The position numbers were made by a program, and so were the translations under genes. A stretch of 64,000 nt of DNA, taken from NCBI RefSeq assembly GCF_014635565.1, contig NZ_BMDB01000004.1:154331-218330 (forward strand), given 5' to 3'. Under the pieces are notes generated by a model, which ran no database searches, was not told the origin of the DNA, and saw only the letters and a program-made list of their open reading frames with translations. This DNA is from Phocicoccus schoeneichii (GTDB taxonomy: Bacteria > Bacillota > Bacilli > Staphylococcales > Salinicoccaceae). This document shows positions 48,454 to 58,041 of the stretch, piece after piece (within the stretch, counting starts at the first letter, position 1; each line of letters begins with the position of its first letter).

Positions 48454-49209
48454 ATGAGAAAAGCATTTAGTTTATTTATTATACTTACTTTTATTGTTGT
48501 ACAAGTCGCTGTCGTACCCATAGCAATGGTCATAGGTTTTACAAATCAAGATTTAACACAGGCTGAGTTATTAAATAAAGTGATGCCTTACCAATTCGGT
48601 GCGTTTGTACTCGGAGCAATCGCAGTGATTATTTTAGGAAATACACATAAAGATAAAAACATCTTCGAGCGTAGTGAGAAGAAATCACCATTATATGCGA
48701 CGGTCCTTTGGATTATTGGTGGGACGTTCTTAGCTTATACCTCTCAAATCATTGCAGGACTCATCAACGTCTACGTACTTCAAAATCCAATAGAAAGTCA
48801 AAATACCGAAGGTATTATTGACATGGTACTCAGTGCACCTTATATGGTAATTCTCGTTGTCGTTCTCGGGCCGATTATTGAAGAGTATGTATTTAGAAGA
48901 GCGATCTTTGCAGAGTTGTATGAACTCATGGCTAGAATGAATAAAGTTGTTGCATTCTTACTTGCAGGACTCATCAGTGGACTCGTTTTTGCACTCGCAC
49001 ACTGGGACTTTACCCACATCATTATTTATCTCGCAATGAGCTACACATTTAGCTTTGTATATCTGATGACAAAACGCTTGATTGTACCAATCATGGTGCA
49101 CATGCTGATGAACGGTATCGTCGTACTATTACAAGTCGTTTTAAAAGATCACATCGAGGCAATCGAAAAACTACAATCAGTCGCACAAGCGATCATTCAT
49201 TTATTCTAA
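48454..49209 (+). CDS. mroQ: CPBP intramembrane protease, MroQ-like
   Basis: 251 aa with about seven membrane helices. The Abi/CPBP motifs are IIEEYVFRRAIFAE (E-E-x-x-x-R, near 146) and ALAHWDFTHIIIY (H near 187), with the third conserved region VHMLMNGIVV. In S. aureus MroQ, beside groES, helps process the agr peptide signal. Here the neighbour position is kept but no agr genes are visible, so its substrate may differ. TTAGGAGG precedes the ATG. The symbol is by synteny and family. Confidence 0.85.
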   Translation: MRKAFSLFIILTFIVVQVAVVPIAMVIGFTNQDLTQAELLNKVMPYQFGAFVLGAIAVIILGNTHKDKNIFERSEKKSPLYATVLWIIGGTFLAYTSQIIAGLINVYVLQNPIESQNTEGIIDMVLSAPYMVILVVVLGPIIEEYVFRRAIFAELYELMARMNKVVAFLLAGLISGLVFALAHWDFTHIIIYLAMSYTFSFVYLMTKRLIVPIMVHMLMNGIVVLLQVVLKDHIEAIEKLQSVAQAIIHLF

Positions 49210-49215
49210 AAAAAT

Positions 49216-49250
49216 ATGACGATATGAGAAACCCTCATATCGTCATTTTT
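49216..49250. terminator. Bidirectional terminator
   Basis: ATGACGATATGAG and its complement with a 5-base loop between the convergent CPBP and hmp genes. Confidence 0.88.
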
Positions 49251-49262
49251 ATTGGAAAATAA

Positions 49263-50393
49263 TTAGATGGAAATACTCATCTTCGGACCGAATGGTTCGT
49301 AGTTGATTTGGTTCATTTCGAATCCTTCATCTTGTAAGAAGTGAATCATTGATTGCATGAAGTCCATAGACCCACAGAGATATACTGAGTGTTCTACATA
49401 GTCTCTGAAGTCTTTACCAGATAAACGACCTTTTTCATGTGTGAATCGTACTTCTACATCAATTTTTTCTTTCAGCGCTTCTAGCTCTTCTTTGAATGGA
49501 AGCTCTGATTCATTTCTTACACTGTAGATTAATTTAATATTTTTATTGTTACCCATTGCTTCCTCGATCATTGACATCACTGGTGTGATACCTACTCCAC
49601 CTGCAATGAATAGTAAGTGATCATCTGATGGATCAAGTAAGAAGTCTCCAGCTGGTGCTGAGATTTCAACAGTGTCACCAATATTTAAATCGTTAAACAT
49701 GTGGTGTGATACAACACCTTTCTCGTCGCCTTTACCTTCACGTCTTACAGCGAACTGTAAACCTTTTGAAGTGTCAATACTTGAGATTGAGTAGTGTCTT
49801 AAAGCTTCGTAATCTGAATTTTCTGGTTTAACTTTTACAGTGATATATTGACCTGCTTGTACTCCAAACTTAAGCTCATCATTTTTAACTGTAAATCTAA
49901 CGATATCATCCGAAAGAAATTCTTTGTTGATGACTTCGAAAGGTTGGAATCCATCCCAGTCTGCTTCTTTATACATATCTTTTTCAACATCGATAAATAC
50001 TTGCGCAATTACACCGTAGTATTTTTCCCAAGCGCTTAGGATTTTATCTGACGATTCAAGACCAAGTACATGTTGAATTGCAGCTAACAGATATTTACCA
50101 ACAATTGGGTAGTGCTCAGGTTTTACATTTAGTGCACGGTGCTTGTGTCCAATTCCAATGACAGCAGGAAGAATGGCTTCAAGGTTGTCAATATGACGTG
50201 CAGCCGCAAGTACAGTCTTAGCAAGTGCTTCTGGCTGATCTCCTACCTTTTGGTTTGTTTGGTTAAACATGTTTAATAACTCCGGATGAGCTTCAAACAT
50301 ATTCTTATAGAAAGTCTTCGTTATTCCTGTACCGTACTCTTCTAAAACAGGTACAGTGCTTTTAATAATGTCTTTCTCTTGTTCTGTTAACAC
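49263..50393 (-). CDS. hmp: Flavohaemoglobin (nitric oxide dioxygenase)
   Basis: 376 aa. An N-terminal globin (about 1-136) has the proximal His in IGIGHKHRAL. A ferredoxin-reductase module follows: FAD domain with RHYSISSIDTSKG and NAD domain with FIAGGVGITPVMSMIEE and the tail VYLCGSMDFM. Hmp converts NO plus O2 to nitrate. An 18-bp dyad lies just upstream and may be its operator. Single gene. Confidence 0.95.
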   Translation of the reverse strand: MLTEQEKDIIKSTVPVLEEYGTGITKTFYKNMFEAHPELLNMFNQTNQKVGDQPEALAKTVLAAARHIDNLEAILPAVIGIGHKHRALNVKPEHYPIVGKYLLAAIQHVLGLESSDKILSAWEKYYGVIAQVFIDVEKDMYKEADWDGFQPFEVINKEFLSDDIVRFTVKNDELKFGVQAGQYITVKVKPENSDYEALRHYSISSIDTSKGLQFAVRREGKGDEKGVVSHHMFNDLNIGDTVEISAPAGDFLLDPSDDHLLFIAGGVGITPVMSMIEEAMGNNKNIKLIYSVRNESELPFKEELEALKEKIDVEVRFTHEKGRLSGKDFRDYVEHSVYLCGSMDFMQSMIHFLQDEGFEMNQINYEPFGPKMSISI

Positions 50394-50413
50394 AATAACA
50401 CTCCTCTAATATT

Positions 50414-50431
50414 TATACTGATAACAGTATA
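50414..50431. promoter_or_regulatory. Dyad upstream of hmp
   Basis: TATACTG-ATAA-CAGTATA, a perfect 7-bp inverted repeat 21 bases before the hmp start codon. It could bind an NO- or oxygen-responsive regulator; it does not match the NsrR box I know. Confidence 0.45.
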
Positions 50432-50521
50432 TATGAAAATTTTTCTAAATAAATTGACCTATATCATTTTTTAATGTTTTTCATAGGAAAAAACAGTACA
50501 TATTTCATGTACTGTCCATTT

Positions 50522-51346
50522 CTAAAATCCACGACCTGCGCCTCCGCCGCCTCCGGAACCACCGCCGAAGCCGCCAAACCCACCGCCGCTTGATCCGCCA
50601 CCAAAGCCACCTCCGAAGCCACCATGGCCACCGGAACCACTTGTAAAGATTGGTGGATAAAGACCGCGTCTACGACGTCCGCCAGGTGGACGTCCACCAC
50701 CACTCCCCCCTTTATAGAGTAGCCAAATTACAATCATAATAAATATGATAGATAAAATGACTTCAAAGAGTGAAGGGGTTTCTTCCGTATTCTGTGGTTG
50801 ATCGTTTGTGAATTCTTGTGATTCAGGATCCCATCCATATGCATCTAGACTCTCGTCATAGATTGCTTTGTATAGATTTTTTATTCCCGAAGCATAATCC
50901 CCTTTTCTAAAATCATCCATGGCTACTGTGTCGATGATATTACCTAATTTTGCATCGTTTAAATATCCTTCGACTTCATAGCCTACCTGTATGTCAATAC
51001 CACGGTTATTATATTCATTACCATTGTCCATGTTTAAGAATATAACAATCCCGTTGTCTCGTTCTTTTTTACCTACACCATATTCTCTGAGTGCTCTTAA
51101 AGCAAAATCTTGTCGATGTTCTTGACCTACACTATCCATAGTAAGTAGGAGTAGCTCAACGCCTGTCCCTTTTTCAAGGTGAGTGCCGAGCGCGTTTAAT
51201 TCATTGATTTCTGCTTCTGTTAATAAGTGCGCATTATCTTGAACAAATAGATGTGATGTATTAAGTTCAGGTAACTCTATGCGTGCACTAGCGCTTGAAC
51301 TTAAAAATAAGAATAGTATTGCAATGAGTGCAACAAGACGTTTCAT
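50522..51346 (-). CDS. TPM-domain protein (YgcG-like)
   Basis: 274 aa. A signal peptide (to about 21) is followed by a TPM_phosphatase domain (LFVQDNAHLLTEAEINELNALGTHLEKGTGVELLLLTMDS), then a membrane helix (about 200-218, VILSIIFIMIVIWLLY) and a glycine-rich tail (FGGGFGGGSSGGGFGG...). Such proteins are paired with LemA in many bacteria; the function is uncertain. The ATG shares one base with the lemA stop. Confidence 0.85.
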   Translation of the reverse strand: MKRLVALIAILFLFLSSSASARIELPELNTSHLFVQDNAHLLTEAEINELNALGTHLEKGTGVELLLLTMDSVGQEHRQDFALRALREYGVGKKERDNGIVIFLNMDNGNEYNNRGIDIQVGYEVEGYLNDAKLGNIIDTVAMDDFRKGDYASGIKNLYKAIYDESLDAYGWDPESQEFTNDQPQNTEETPSLFEVILSIIFIMIVIWLLYKGGSGGGRPPGGRRRRGLYPPIFTSGSGGHGGFGGGFGGGSSGGGFGGFGGGSGGGGGAGRGF

Positions 51347-51942
51347 TAGTCCTCACCAGAGTTATCCTCTTGATTTGTATTAAAATCTACTTTCGGCGCG
51401 TTTTTAACATTTGCGTCTGCTTCAAAGTATGGCTTCTTATCGAAGTTAAAAATTGTTGCGATAATGTTACTTGGGAATGTGCGCGTTTGTCTGTTGAACT
51501 CTTGAACTGCTGTGTTATAGTCATTTCTTGCGACAGCAATTCTGTTTTCAGTTCCTGCTAATTCGTCTCTTAAACCAGTGAACTGTTCACTCGCTTGAAG
51601 TTCTGGATAGTTCTCTGCAACCGCAAGTAAACGAGATAGTGCTGACGTCATTTCATCGTTCGCTGCACTCATCTCTTCTACTCCGTTCGCACCAGCAAGT
51701 TTAGAACGTGCTTCAGCAACTTCCGTAAAGATTTCTTTTTCGTGTGACGCATATCCTTGAACGGTACTTACTAAGTTAGGAATAAGTTCTCCACGTCTCT
51801 GTAGTTGTGTTTCAATTTGTGCTTCTTTTTGATTTACTTCTTCATCTAATTGAACAAAGCTATTGTACTTAGGCATGATAATCATTGCAGCGACTACAAT
51901 GATACCAACAACAACTATGATCGGTACTAAAAATTTTTTCAT
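51346..51942 (-). CDS. LemA family protein
   Basis: 198 aa. One N-terminal membrane helix (about 3-22), then a helical bundle with family segments: YNSFVQLDEEVNQKEAQIETQLQRRGELIPNLV and NDYNTAVQEFNRQTRTFPSNIIA. LemA proteins are membrane-anchored with a helical outer domain; their biochemical role is poorly known. Operon with the TPM-domain gene. An AAGGAGA site precedes the ATG. Confidence 0.9.
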   Translation of the reverse strand: MKKFLVPIIVVVGIIVVAAMIIMPKYNSFVQLDEEVNQKEAQIETQLQRRGELIPNLVSTVQGYASHEKEIFTEVAEARSKLAGANGVEEMSAANDEMTSALSRLLAVAENYPELQASEQFTGLRDELAGTENRIAVARNDYNTAVQEFNRQTRTFPSNIIATIFNFDKKPYFEADANVKNAPKVDFNTNQEDNSGED

Positions 51943-52068
51943 TGGTGTGTCTCCTTAATAAAAGTCTATAGTACATTATAGCCTTTTATACACAACCGTA
52001 AACCATGACTTTCCATATTTATTTAGAGTAGTGTAAAATAGAATCTAACAATTAAAAGGAGTGACACA

Positions 52069-53769
52069 ATGGTTACTAAGTTTAAAGATTTTGAATACAA
52101 ACGTCCAGATCTAGACGCACTTACTGCTTCAGTCAACAAAGTTTTGGAAGCGTTTGACAAATCAGAAAGTGTTGAAGATGAAAAACAGGCAATCTATGAT
52201 TATAATGATTTGATGAGTAAGTACTATAGTATGCATACACTTGCGTCTATTAGAGCATCTATCGATACAAACGATAAGTTTTACGATGAAGAGCGTAATT
52301 TCTACGATGAGTTTGGTCCAAATGTGTCTGAGCTAGAAAACAAATTCCAAAAGAGACTTGCACAAAGTAAGTATAGAAATGATTTAGAACAAGAATTTGG
52401 TTATCAATTATTTGCTTTAACAGATAATGCTGTTAAAGAATTCGACCCTTCTATCATGGACTTAATGAAAGAAGAAAACAGACTCACAACTGAGTATTCT
52501 AAACTTCTCGCGAGTGCACAAATTGACTTCGATGGTAAGAAATTATCACTGACTGAGTTTGGTAAATATATGATCGATAGTGATCGTGATGTACGTAAAA
52601 ATGCATCTCTTGCGGTTCAAGGATTCATGGGTGAAAACCTAGACAAGATTGATACAATTTATGATAATCTCGTTAAAGTCCGCGACAAAATGGCGAAACA
52701 ACTTGGACTTAAAGACTTTGTTGAGCTCGGATATATTCGTATGAACCGAATCGGCTATGACAGAAAAATGGTTGAGAATTTCCGTAATCAAATTAAAGAA
52801 CATGTTGTACCAATCGTTAGTGATTTAAAACGTCGCCAAAAAGAACGCATCGGTGTGGATTCACTGAAATCATACGACTCAGCATTTGAGTTTAATAATG
52901 GAAATCCTACTCCTAAAGGCTCTACTAAAGAAATCATGGCTAAGGGTGCTAAAATGTACAAAGAACTTTCACCTGAAACAGATGCGTTCTATACATTCAT
53001 GACTGAGCGTGATCTCTTTGATGTTGAAGCTAAAAAAGGTAAAGAAGGTGGCGGTTATTGTACATACATCAATGACTATAAAGCACCATTTATTTTCTCT
53101 AACTTCAACGGTACTCAGGGGGACGTAGAAGTATTAACACATGAAGCAGGACATGCGTTCCAAGTGTATTCATCAAGAGATGTGATTGTTCCTGAATATA
53201 TTTGGCCAACTTATGAAGCAGCTGAAATTCATTCTATGAGTATGGAGTTCTTCACATATCCTTGGATGGAATTATTCTTCGAAGAAGACACGGATAAATT
53301 CAAGTTCTCACACGTATCTGGTGCGTTAGAATTCTTACCATATGGTGTAGCAATTGATGAGTTCCAGCATGTGGTGTATGAAAACCCTCAACTCACTCCA
53401 GAAGAACGTCGTAACGAGTGGAAAAAGATTGAACAGAAATATCTTCCTGAAACGGACTATGATGGAATTGAACCATTGATTCATGGTTCATTATGGCATC
53501 GCCAAGGTCACGTATTCGGTGCACCGTTCTACTACATTGACTATACACTCGCTCAAGTATGTGCGCTACAGTTCTGGAAACGTGCAAATGAAGACTTCGA
53601 CAGTGCATGGAACGACTATCTTACAATTTGTAAGCTTGGCGGATCATTACCATTCGGTGAAATTGTAAAAACTGCAAACCTACTTTCTCCGTTTGAAGAT
53701 GGTACGTTAGAATCAATCGTCTCACACGTAAAAGATTTCTTAAATAGCATCGACGATAAAAACCTATAA
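52069..53769 (+). CDS. M3 family oligoendopeptidase
   Basis: 566 aa zinc metallopeptidase. The catalytic motif VLTHEAGHAFQVYSS (H-E-x-x-H) is near residue 360, with the third ligand Glu in YEAAEIHSMSMEFF. The surrounding layout (YCTYINDYKAPFIFSNFNGT) matches PepF/M3 enzymes that cut short cytosolic peptides. An AAAGGAG site precedes the ATG. Single gene with terminator. Confidence 0.92.
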   Translation: MVTKFKDFEYKRPDLDALTASVNKVLEAFDKSESVEDEKQAIYDYNDLMSKYYSMHTLASIRASIDTNDKFYDEERNFYDEFGPNVSELENKFQKRLAQSKYRNDLEQEFGYQLFALTDNAVKEFDPSIMDLMKEENRLTTEYSKLLASAQIDFDGKKLSLTEFGKYMIDSDRDVRKNASLAVQGFMGENLDKIDTIYDNLVKVRDKMAKQLGLKDFVELGYIRMNRIGYDRKMVENFRNQIKEHVVPIVSDLKRRQKERIGVDSLKSYDSAFEFNNGNPTPKGSTKEIMAKGAKMYKELSPETDAFYTFMTERDLFDVEAKKGKEGGGYCTYINDYKAPFIFSNFNGTQGDVEVLTHEAGHAFQVYSSRDVIVPEYIWPTYEAAEIHSMSMEFFTYPWMELFFEEDTDKFKFSHVSGALEFLPYGVAIDEFQHVVYENPQLTPEERRNEWKKIEQKYLPETDYDGIEPLIHGSLWHRQGHVFGAPFYYIDYTLAQVCALQFWKRANEDFDSAWNDYLTICKLGGSLPFGEIVKTANLLSPFEDGTLESIVSHVKDFLNSIDDKNL

Positions 53770-53780
53770 TAATTAAAAAG

Positions 53781-53822
53781 AAAAGACCTTCTAAATCCGT
53801 CATGGAAATTAAAAGGTCTTTT
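53781..53822. terminator. Bidirectional terminator
   Basis: AAAAGACCTT/AAGGTCTTTT stem with a long loop, between the convergent peptidase and LPXTG genes. Confidence 0.75.
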
Positions 53823-53824
53823 GT

Positions 53825-54757
53825 TTATTTTTTATGAGATTTTCTCACTGGTTTAAATGAAAGTAAGAGTAATGCGAAACCAAGAATGATAATTTCGAAA
53901 ATGTAAATCAATTCGATATTATCCGTAATTCCTGTCTCAGGTAGACGATCAATGTTATACTTCGTTATCTTTTTCTTTTTATCTTTATTGGCAATATTTG
54001 TTTGTGTTTCTTGTTTAGAAGTATCATTATTTTGATAAGTCGTATTGTTGTCTGTATTATTAGTTGGTTCTTCCACTGTTGTGTCTTCTTCTGGTATCTC
54101 AATTGGTTTGAATGCATCTTTGACTTTGTCGTCTAAATCATCAATTTCTGAAGATGGCGGGACGTATCCTTCATTACCGCTATTATCAGAGTCATTGTCG
54201 TCAGTAGGCTCATTGTTTCCTTCACCAGGCTCATCAGGAGTTGACGTGTCTCCATCATTGTCAGTACCTTCATTGCCTGTATCTGGTTCTGTACCATCAC
54301 CTGGATTTTCCTCTTCGGTCGGTACTTCTGGTTCGGTTATTACAGGTTCTTCTGTAGTATCACCAGTGTTTTCTTCATTAGAGACGCCCGCTTCATCAGA
54401 TTCTTCAGTACCTACTTCTGATTCACTCTCTTCAGCTTTTGTATTCACGTTTGACTCTTGTATTGCTTCAACATCATTGGATTCAGTTGGTGATGTCACA
54501 TTGTCATTTTGTTCAGGCGTCTCTACAGATGGATGATTAACTTCTATCTCTTCAGCCACTGCTTCAGAATTTTCTGTTAGTTCATTTTCTTTATTTAGAA
54601 CTTCAATTAATTTATCTTTAGAATCACGCGCGTCATTTACAGGTTCTGATAGTATTTCTGTCGGCACTTCTTCTGCGCTTACTACCGAATCTGTAGAAAC
54701 ACAAATTAAAAATGACCCGATCAGGATGCCATTCATTAATTTAATTGTTTTCAGCAT
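53825..54757 (-). CDS. LPXTG cell-wall-anchored acidic repeat-rich protein
   Basis: 310 aa. A signal peptide (to about 28, ...SVVSAEE) is followed by about 220 residues rich in E, T, D, S, N, P and G (for example VITEPEVPTEEENPGDG), then LPETG (about 276), a hydrophobic helix and a basic tail KPVRKSHKK. Sortase A should link it to peptidoglycan. There is no clear ligand-binding domain; it may be a stalk only, or a truncated adhesin. Confidence 0.88.
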   Translation of the reverse strand: MLKTIKLMNGILIGSFLICVSTDSVVSAEEVPTEILSEPVNDARDSKDKLIEVLNKENELTENSEAVAEEIEVNHPSVETPEQNDNVTSPTESNDVEAIQESNVNTKAEESESEVGTEESDEAGVSNEENTGDTTEEPVITEPEVPTEEENPGDGTEPDTGNEGTDNDGDTSTPDEPGEGNNEPTDDNDSDNSGNEGYVPPSSEIDDLDDKVKDAFKPIEIPEEDTTVEEPTNNTDNNTTYQNNDTSKQETQTNIANKDKKKKITKYNIDRLPETGITDNIELIYIFEIIILGFALLLLSFKPVRKSHKK

Positions 54758-54872
54758 TTTTTACCACGCGTCCATTCATCTTTTCTTCAATTATATTAAA
54801 GTAAAGCCATCTATTCCATTAAATATAGGGATTGTTACATACTCTTAATAATCATGAGATATACATTTAATT

Positions 54873-55712
54873 TTAAATATCTAATATATTTAATCTCTTG
54901 TAATTTGCAGTGTCTTTGACGCTCTTACAAATATAGAAGAATAAAACATCGATTACCATGAGTTGAGAAATTCTGTTTGTCATATTGATATCCACTACAT
55001 TAGATTCTTCTGAACTAATTTCAATCTTAACGTCAGAAAGACGTGCAAGCTGCATGACATTTTGTTGAGTCAGTACAATTGTTTTAAGTTTTTGCTCTTT
55101 AGCAAGCTTTAAAACATCAATGACTTCTGTAGAGTGTCCTTTCGCTGACACAACAAAAAGAATATCTTTATCATTCGCAGTTTTCAGTCGCTCCATCATG
55201 AGTGTACGATCTGAAGTGAAATATGCGTTGAAGTTTAATCGTTGTAATTTTTGTTCTAAATCTTTTGCTGTGTTTGCTGAGTCTGATACGCCAAAAATGA
55301 GTGATCGATTTGCTTTCACAATGAGTTGTGCAGATTCTATGACTCTTTTATGGTTAATGATTTTTTCAGTGTTGTACAGAGATCTTAATGTATTTTGAAA
55401 CACTTTCTGAAAGATTAACTCATGATTATCTGTGTTTATATCGATCGTTCGAGATAACCCTGTATCTGTGTTTTCAGTGAGCTCTTTAACAAGCTCCATC
55501 TTTAGCGCTTTTATGCCGCTTAGACCAATGCGTTTTGAAAAGCGTACGATTGCCGCGTCACTTGTGCCACTCTCTTCAGCAATTCTTTTAACTGCCATTT
55601 TAGTGACCGCTTCAGAATTATTCAAAATGTAGTCTGCAATTTTCTTTTCGACAGGAGTCATCGTCTCATACATTTTTTTAATCTGATCAAGAACAGAATA
55701 CACTCTAATCAC
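54873..55712 (-). CDS. MurR/RpiR family transcription regulator
   Basis: 279 aa. The N-terminal helix-turn-helix (KMYETMTPVEKKIADYILNNSEAVTKMAVKRIAEESGTSDAAIVRFSKRIGLSG) is followed by a SIS sugar-phosphate-binding domain (about 125-255, SLIFGVSDSANTAKDLEQKL; DILFVVSAKGHSTEVIDVLKLA). It sits 34 bases after the GH32-like gene and is likely co-transcribed, so it should respond to a phosphosugar linked to that gene. Confidence 0.9.
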   Translation of the reverse strand: MIRVYSVLDQIKKMYETMTPVEKKIADYILNNSEAVTKMAVKRIAEESGTSDAAIVRFSKRIGLSGIKALKMELVKELTENTDTGLSRTIDINTDNHELIFQKVFQNTLRSLYNTEKIINHKRVIESAQLIVKANRSLIFGVSDSANTAKDLEQKLQRLNFNAYFTSDRTLMMERLKTANDKDILFVVSAKGHSTEVIDVLKLAKEQKLKTIVLTQQNVMQLARLSDVKIEISSEESNVVDINMTNRISQLMVIDVLFFYICKSVKDTANYKRLNILDI

Positions 55713-55745
55713 CCCAAATTATTAAATCCGTAAATGCTATGTATC

Positions 55746-57230
55746 TTAAATCTTGTCTCTACTTGTGATTACAGGCGCTTCCATAATGCTCGATAATTTA
55801 TAATACGTCATCTCAACAAGGCAATCGCCGTTTTCAGTCACGAGCTCTACCCCCACTGCTTCCTCACTTGGGAAGATACGCGCTGTCATCGTATGCTCTC
55901 CATCATTTAAAAATACCTCGATGCTTGTTCGATCCATAAAAACAGTTAAGTTTTCTAGTGGACGTAAGAGTTCTACCGTTCGTGTTGTACCATCGACTTC
56001 ATTAATTGGCTCTCCACTGAATGTGCGGTCTAAGATAACGGTCTGATTTTCTACATTGTACTTAATGACCGTTTCTTCTCTACGACTTTTTCTAAGTAAA
56101 AACGAGATCTCATTTGTCGTTAACTCTTTTAATTCAATACATAATTCATACTGACTTCCGTAAAAATCCTGTATTTTCTTTGGATACTGATCAAAGTAAC
56201 CAAGTGCAGTAATCTTCTCTCCCCTTAACTTTTTAAGGTTCGGGTGTGGCGTTTGAATCACACGATCTTCTTTGATCGTTAACACGCGAGGGATCGTCAG
56301 CGCATTTTTAAATCCATCTTTTTCTGTTGGATACTCTGACTCATGAGCGGACATCGATGCAATCATGATGCGGGTGTTGTTTTTATCTAATGTTGTAACG
56401 GGTCTGTAAAAATCAAATCCATTATCAAATTCATGGAAGTCGTCATGATCTACAAAAAGTGAATTGTACTCAAAATCATTAACCATATAGCCAGACTGAT
56501 AGATATTCCAAAAATTATTCTTATATTTATCTAACCCTCTTGGGTTTAAAATCATAATTGCGGCATCATCAATTGGGAATATTTCAGGAGATTCCCAGAA
56601 ATATCCAAACATATCGTATCCTGTATTGAGCTCTCCTAAGAGATTGAGTGATTCTACAGACTCCCCTCGATACATGACGGCACGACCAAATTCAGATTCA
56701 TTCATAGTACCGAGCATTAAGTTAACTTCAGAGCCTTCCGTAAAGACATACGGATTTCTAAAATACGTGTTATATTTCGAATGTATCCCACGAATAATTG
56801 GTGCAGGTAATTTTTGAACCTTAAATCCTGTATCAATTTCACCAGCGAGTTGATGGGTAATATATTCACCATTTTTCTCCTGAATCCCTGTGTAGAAAAG
56901 TGTGAGTACATTATTCACGACTGCGAGGCTTCCGCCATAAATATTATAGTTATCATAAAGACTTTCAGGACGCACCTTCACACCTTCGTAATTAAACGTA
57001 ACTAAGTCTTCAGTTGTCACGTGGTATAGATACGTCACACTATCATTTGTCACTGTTGGCTGCCATTCATAGAACAGGTGGAATAAACCATTGATGTAAC
57101 AAAAGCCACATGGTGCTCCCATAGTGCCGACCACAGGTTGTACATGATACCCGAGGCGATAAGGAGAATGCATGGATTCTTCAATTGCTTTGTCTAGAAT
57201 TTCATTGTCTATATGCTCGAGTCTATCCAT
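55746..57230 (-). CDS. GH32 (sucrose-6-phosphate hydrolase-like) protein with lost catalytic residues
   Basis: 494 aa with the GH32 five-blade propeller and C-terminal sandwich. Clear homology to ScrB includes FDNGFDFYRPVT, SEYPTEKDGFKNALTIPRVLT and MDRTSIEVFLNDGEHTMTARIFP. But the catalytic motif N-D-P-N-G reads MGAPCG (35-42, nucleophile Asp to Ala), R-D-P reads FRNP (157-160, Asp to Asn), and E-C-P reads WESP (212-215, Glu kept). Two of three catalytic acids are gone, so hydrolysis is unlikely. It overlaps the tatC stop (TAATG). It could be a sugar-phosphate sensor or binding protein. Confidence 0.88.
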   Translation of the reverse strand: MDRLEHIDNEILDKAIEESMHSPYRLGYHVQPVVGTMGAPCGFCYINGLFHLFYEWQPTVTNDSVTYLYHVTTEDLVTFNYEGVKVRPESLYDNYNIYGGSLAVVNNVLTLFYTGIQEKNGEYITHQLAGEIDTGFKVQKLPAPIIRGIHSKYNTYFRNPYVFTEGSEVNLMLGTMNESEFGRAVMYRGESVESLNLLGELNTGYDMFGYFWESPEIFPIDDAAIMILNPRGLDKYKNNFWNIYQSGYMVNDFEYNSLFVDHDDFHEFDNGFDFYRPVTTLDKNNTRIMIASMSAHESEYPTEKDGFKNALTIPRVLTIKEDRVIQTPHPNLKKLRGEKITALGYFDQYPKKIQDFYGSQYELCIELKELTTNEISFLLRKSRREETVIKYNVENQTVILDRTFSGEPINEVDGTTRTVELLRPLENLTVFMDRTSIEVFLNDGEHTMTARIFPSEEAVGVELVTENGDCLVEMTYYKLSSIMEAPVITSRDKI

Positions 57231-57988
57231 TACTCATCCTCCTCTAATGATTGTAGTAGTGCTTTTTCTTCAGATTTTAAATATCTCTTATAACCTGTTT
57301 TTGAAACAATGATACTAATCTCATATAAAAGAATCATTGGAATTGTAAGTAAGACGTGTGTCATTAAGTCAGGTGGCGCGATAATCGCAGCAATTACAAA
57401 CAGTACAAAATATGCATACTTACGGTATTTCTTTAACATCATCGGTGTGATGATTCCAAGTTGTGTTAAGAATAAAACAAGTATTGGCATTTGGAATACG
57501 ACACCAAATGGTAAAACTGTTCTCATCAAGAATCCAAAGTATTCATTGATACCGATTGTTGTCACGATTCCCATATCGTTCGAAAGCTGGAATGTGAATT
57601 CAATTATGTAAGGTACTAATACAAAATAACTAAATACAATTCCGATAATCATGAGTACAAATGCGACAGGAATATATAGAAGCGTCACTCTGCGCTCATT
57701 TTCGTATAATCCTGGTGATACAAATGCCCATAGTTGATATAGAATAATTGGAGAAACGATGATAAATGCTATTACGACAATAACAGTTAGATATATTTTT
57801 AATGGATCGGTAACGTTAAATGCATGCATTTCTATTGAATCCGTCCATGGTGCATTTTGTAAAAACTTTACTGTTGGTTTTGCGAAGAAAAATCCAACAA
57901 ATATTGCTGCAACAAAGAAGTATGCAGTAAATAGCACCCGTTTTCTAAGCTCATCTAAGTGCTCCATTATTTCTTTTTCTTCATGCAT
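57230..57988 (-). CDS. tatC: Sec-independent protein translocase TatC
   Basis: 252 aa with six membrane helices. The N-terminal cytosolic motif HLDELRKRVLFTA and the loop FVSPGLYENERR carry the Tat signal-recognition residues (E in LDEL; F-x-x-P-x-L-x-x-x-E). Forms the receptor of the Tat export complex with TatA, encoded just upstream. An AGGTGAG site precedes the ATG. Confidence 0.95.
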   Translation of the reverse strand: MHEEKEIMEHLDELRKRVLFTAYFFVAAIFVGFFFAKPTVKFLQNAPWTDSIEMHAFNVTDPLKIYLTVIVVIAFIIVSPIILYQLWAFVSPGLYENERRVTLLYIPVAFVLMIIGIVFSYFVLVPYIIEFTFQLSNDMGIVTTIGINEYFGFLMRTVLPFGVVFQMPILVLFLTQLGIITPMMLKKYRKYAYFVLFVIAAIIAPPDLMTHVLLTIPMILLYEISIIVSKTGYKRYLKSEEKALLQSLEEDE

Positions 57989-58041
57989 ACATTTCTCACC
58001 TCATTGAAAAAAGAGGCGGCCAGGGCCACCTCAGATAATCT

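Noticed and set aside
50464..50703. 79-aa minus-strand frame at the end of the TPM gene
   Set aside because: Alternate frame of the glycine-rich tail coding region.
54045..54536. 163-aa serine-rich plus-strand frame
   Set aside because: Shadow of the acidic repeat region of the LPXTG gene on the opposite strand; the same holds for 16194-16520 and 17315-17680 against the lipoprotein linkers.
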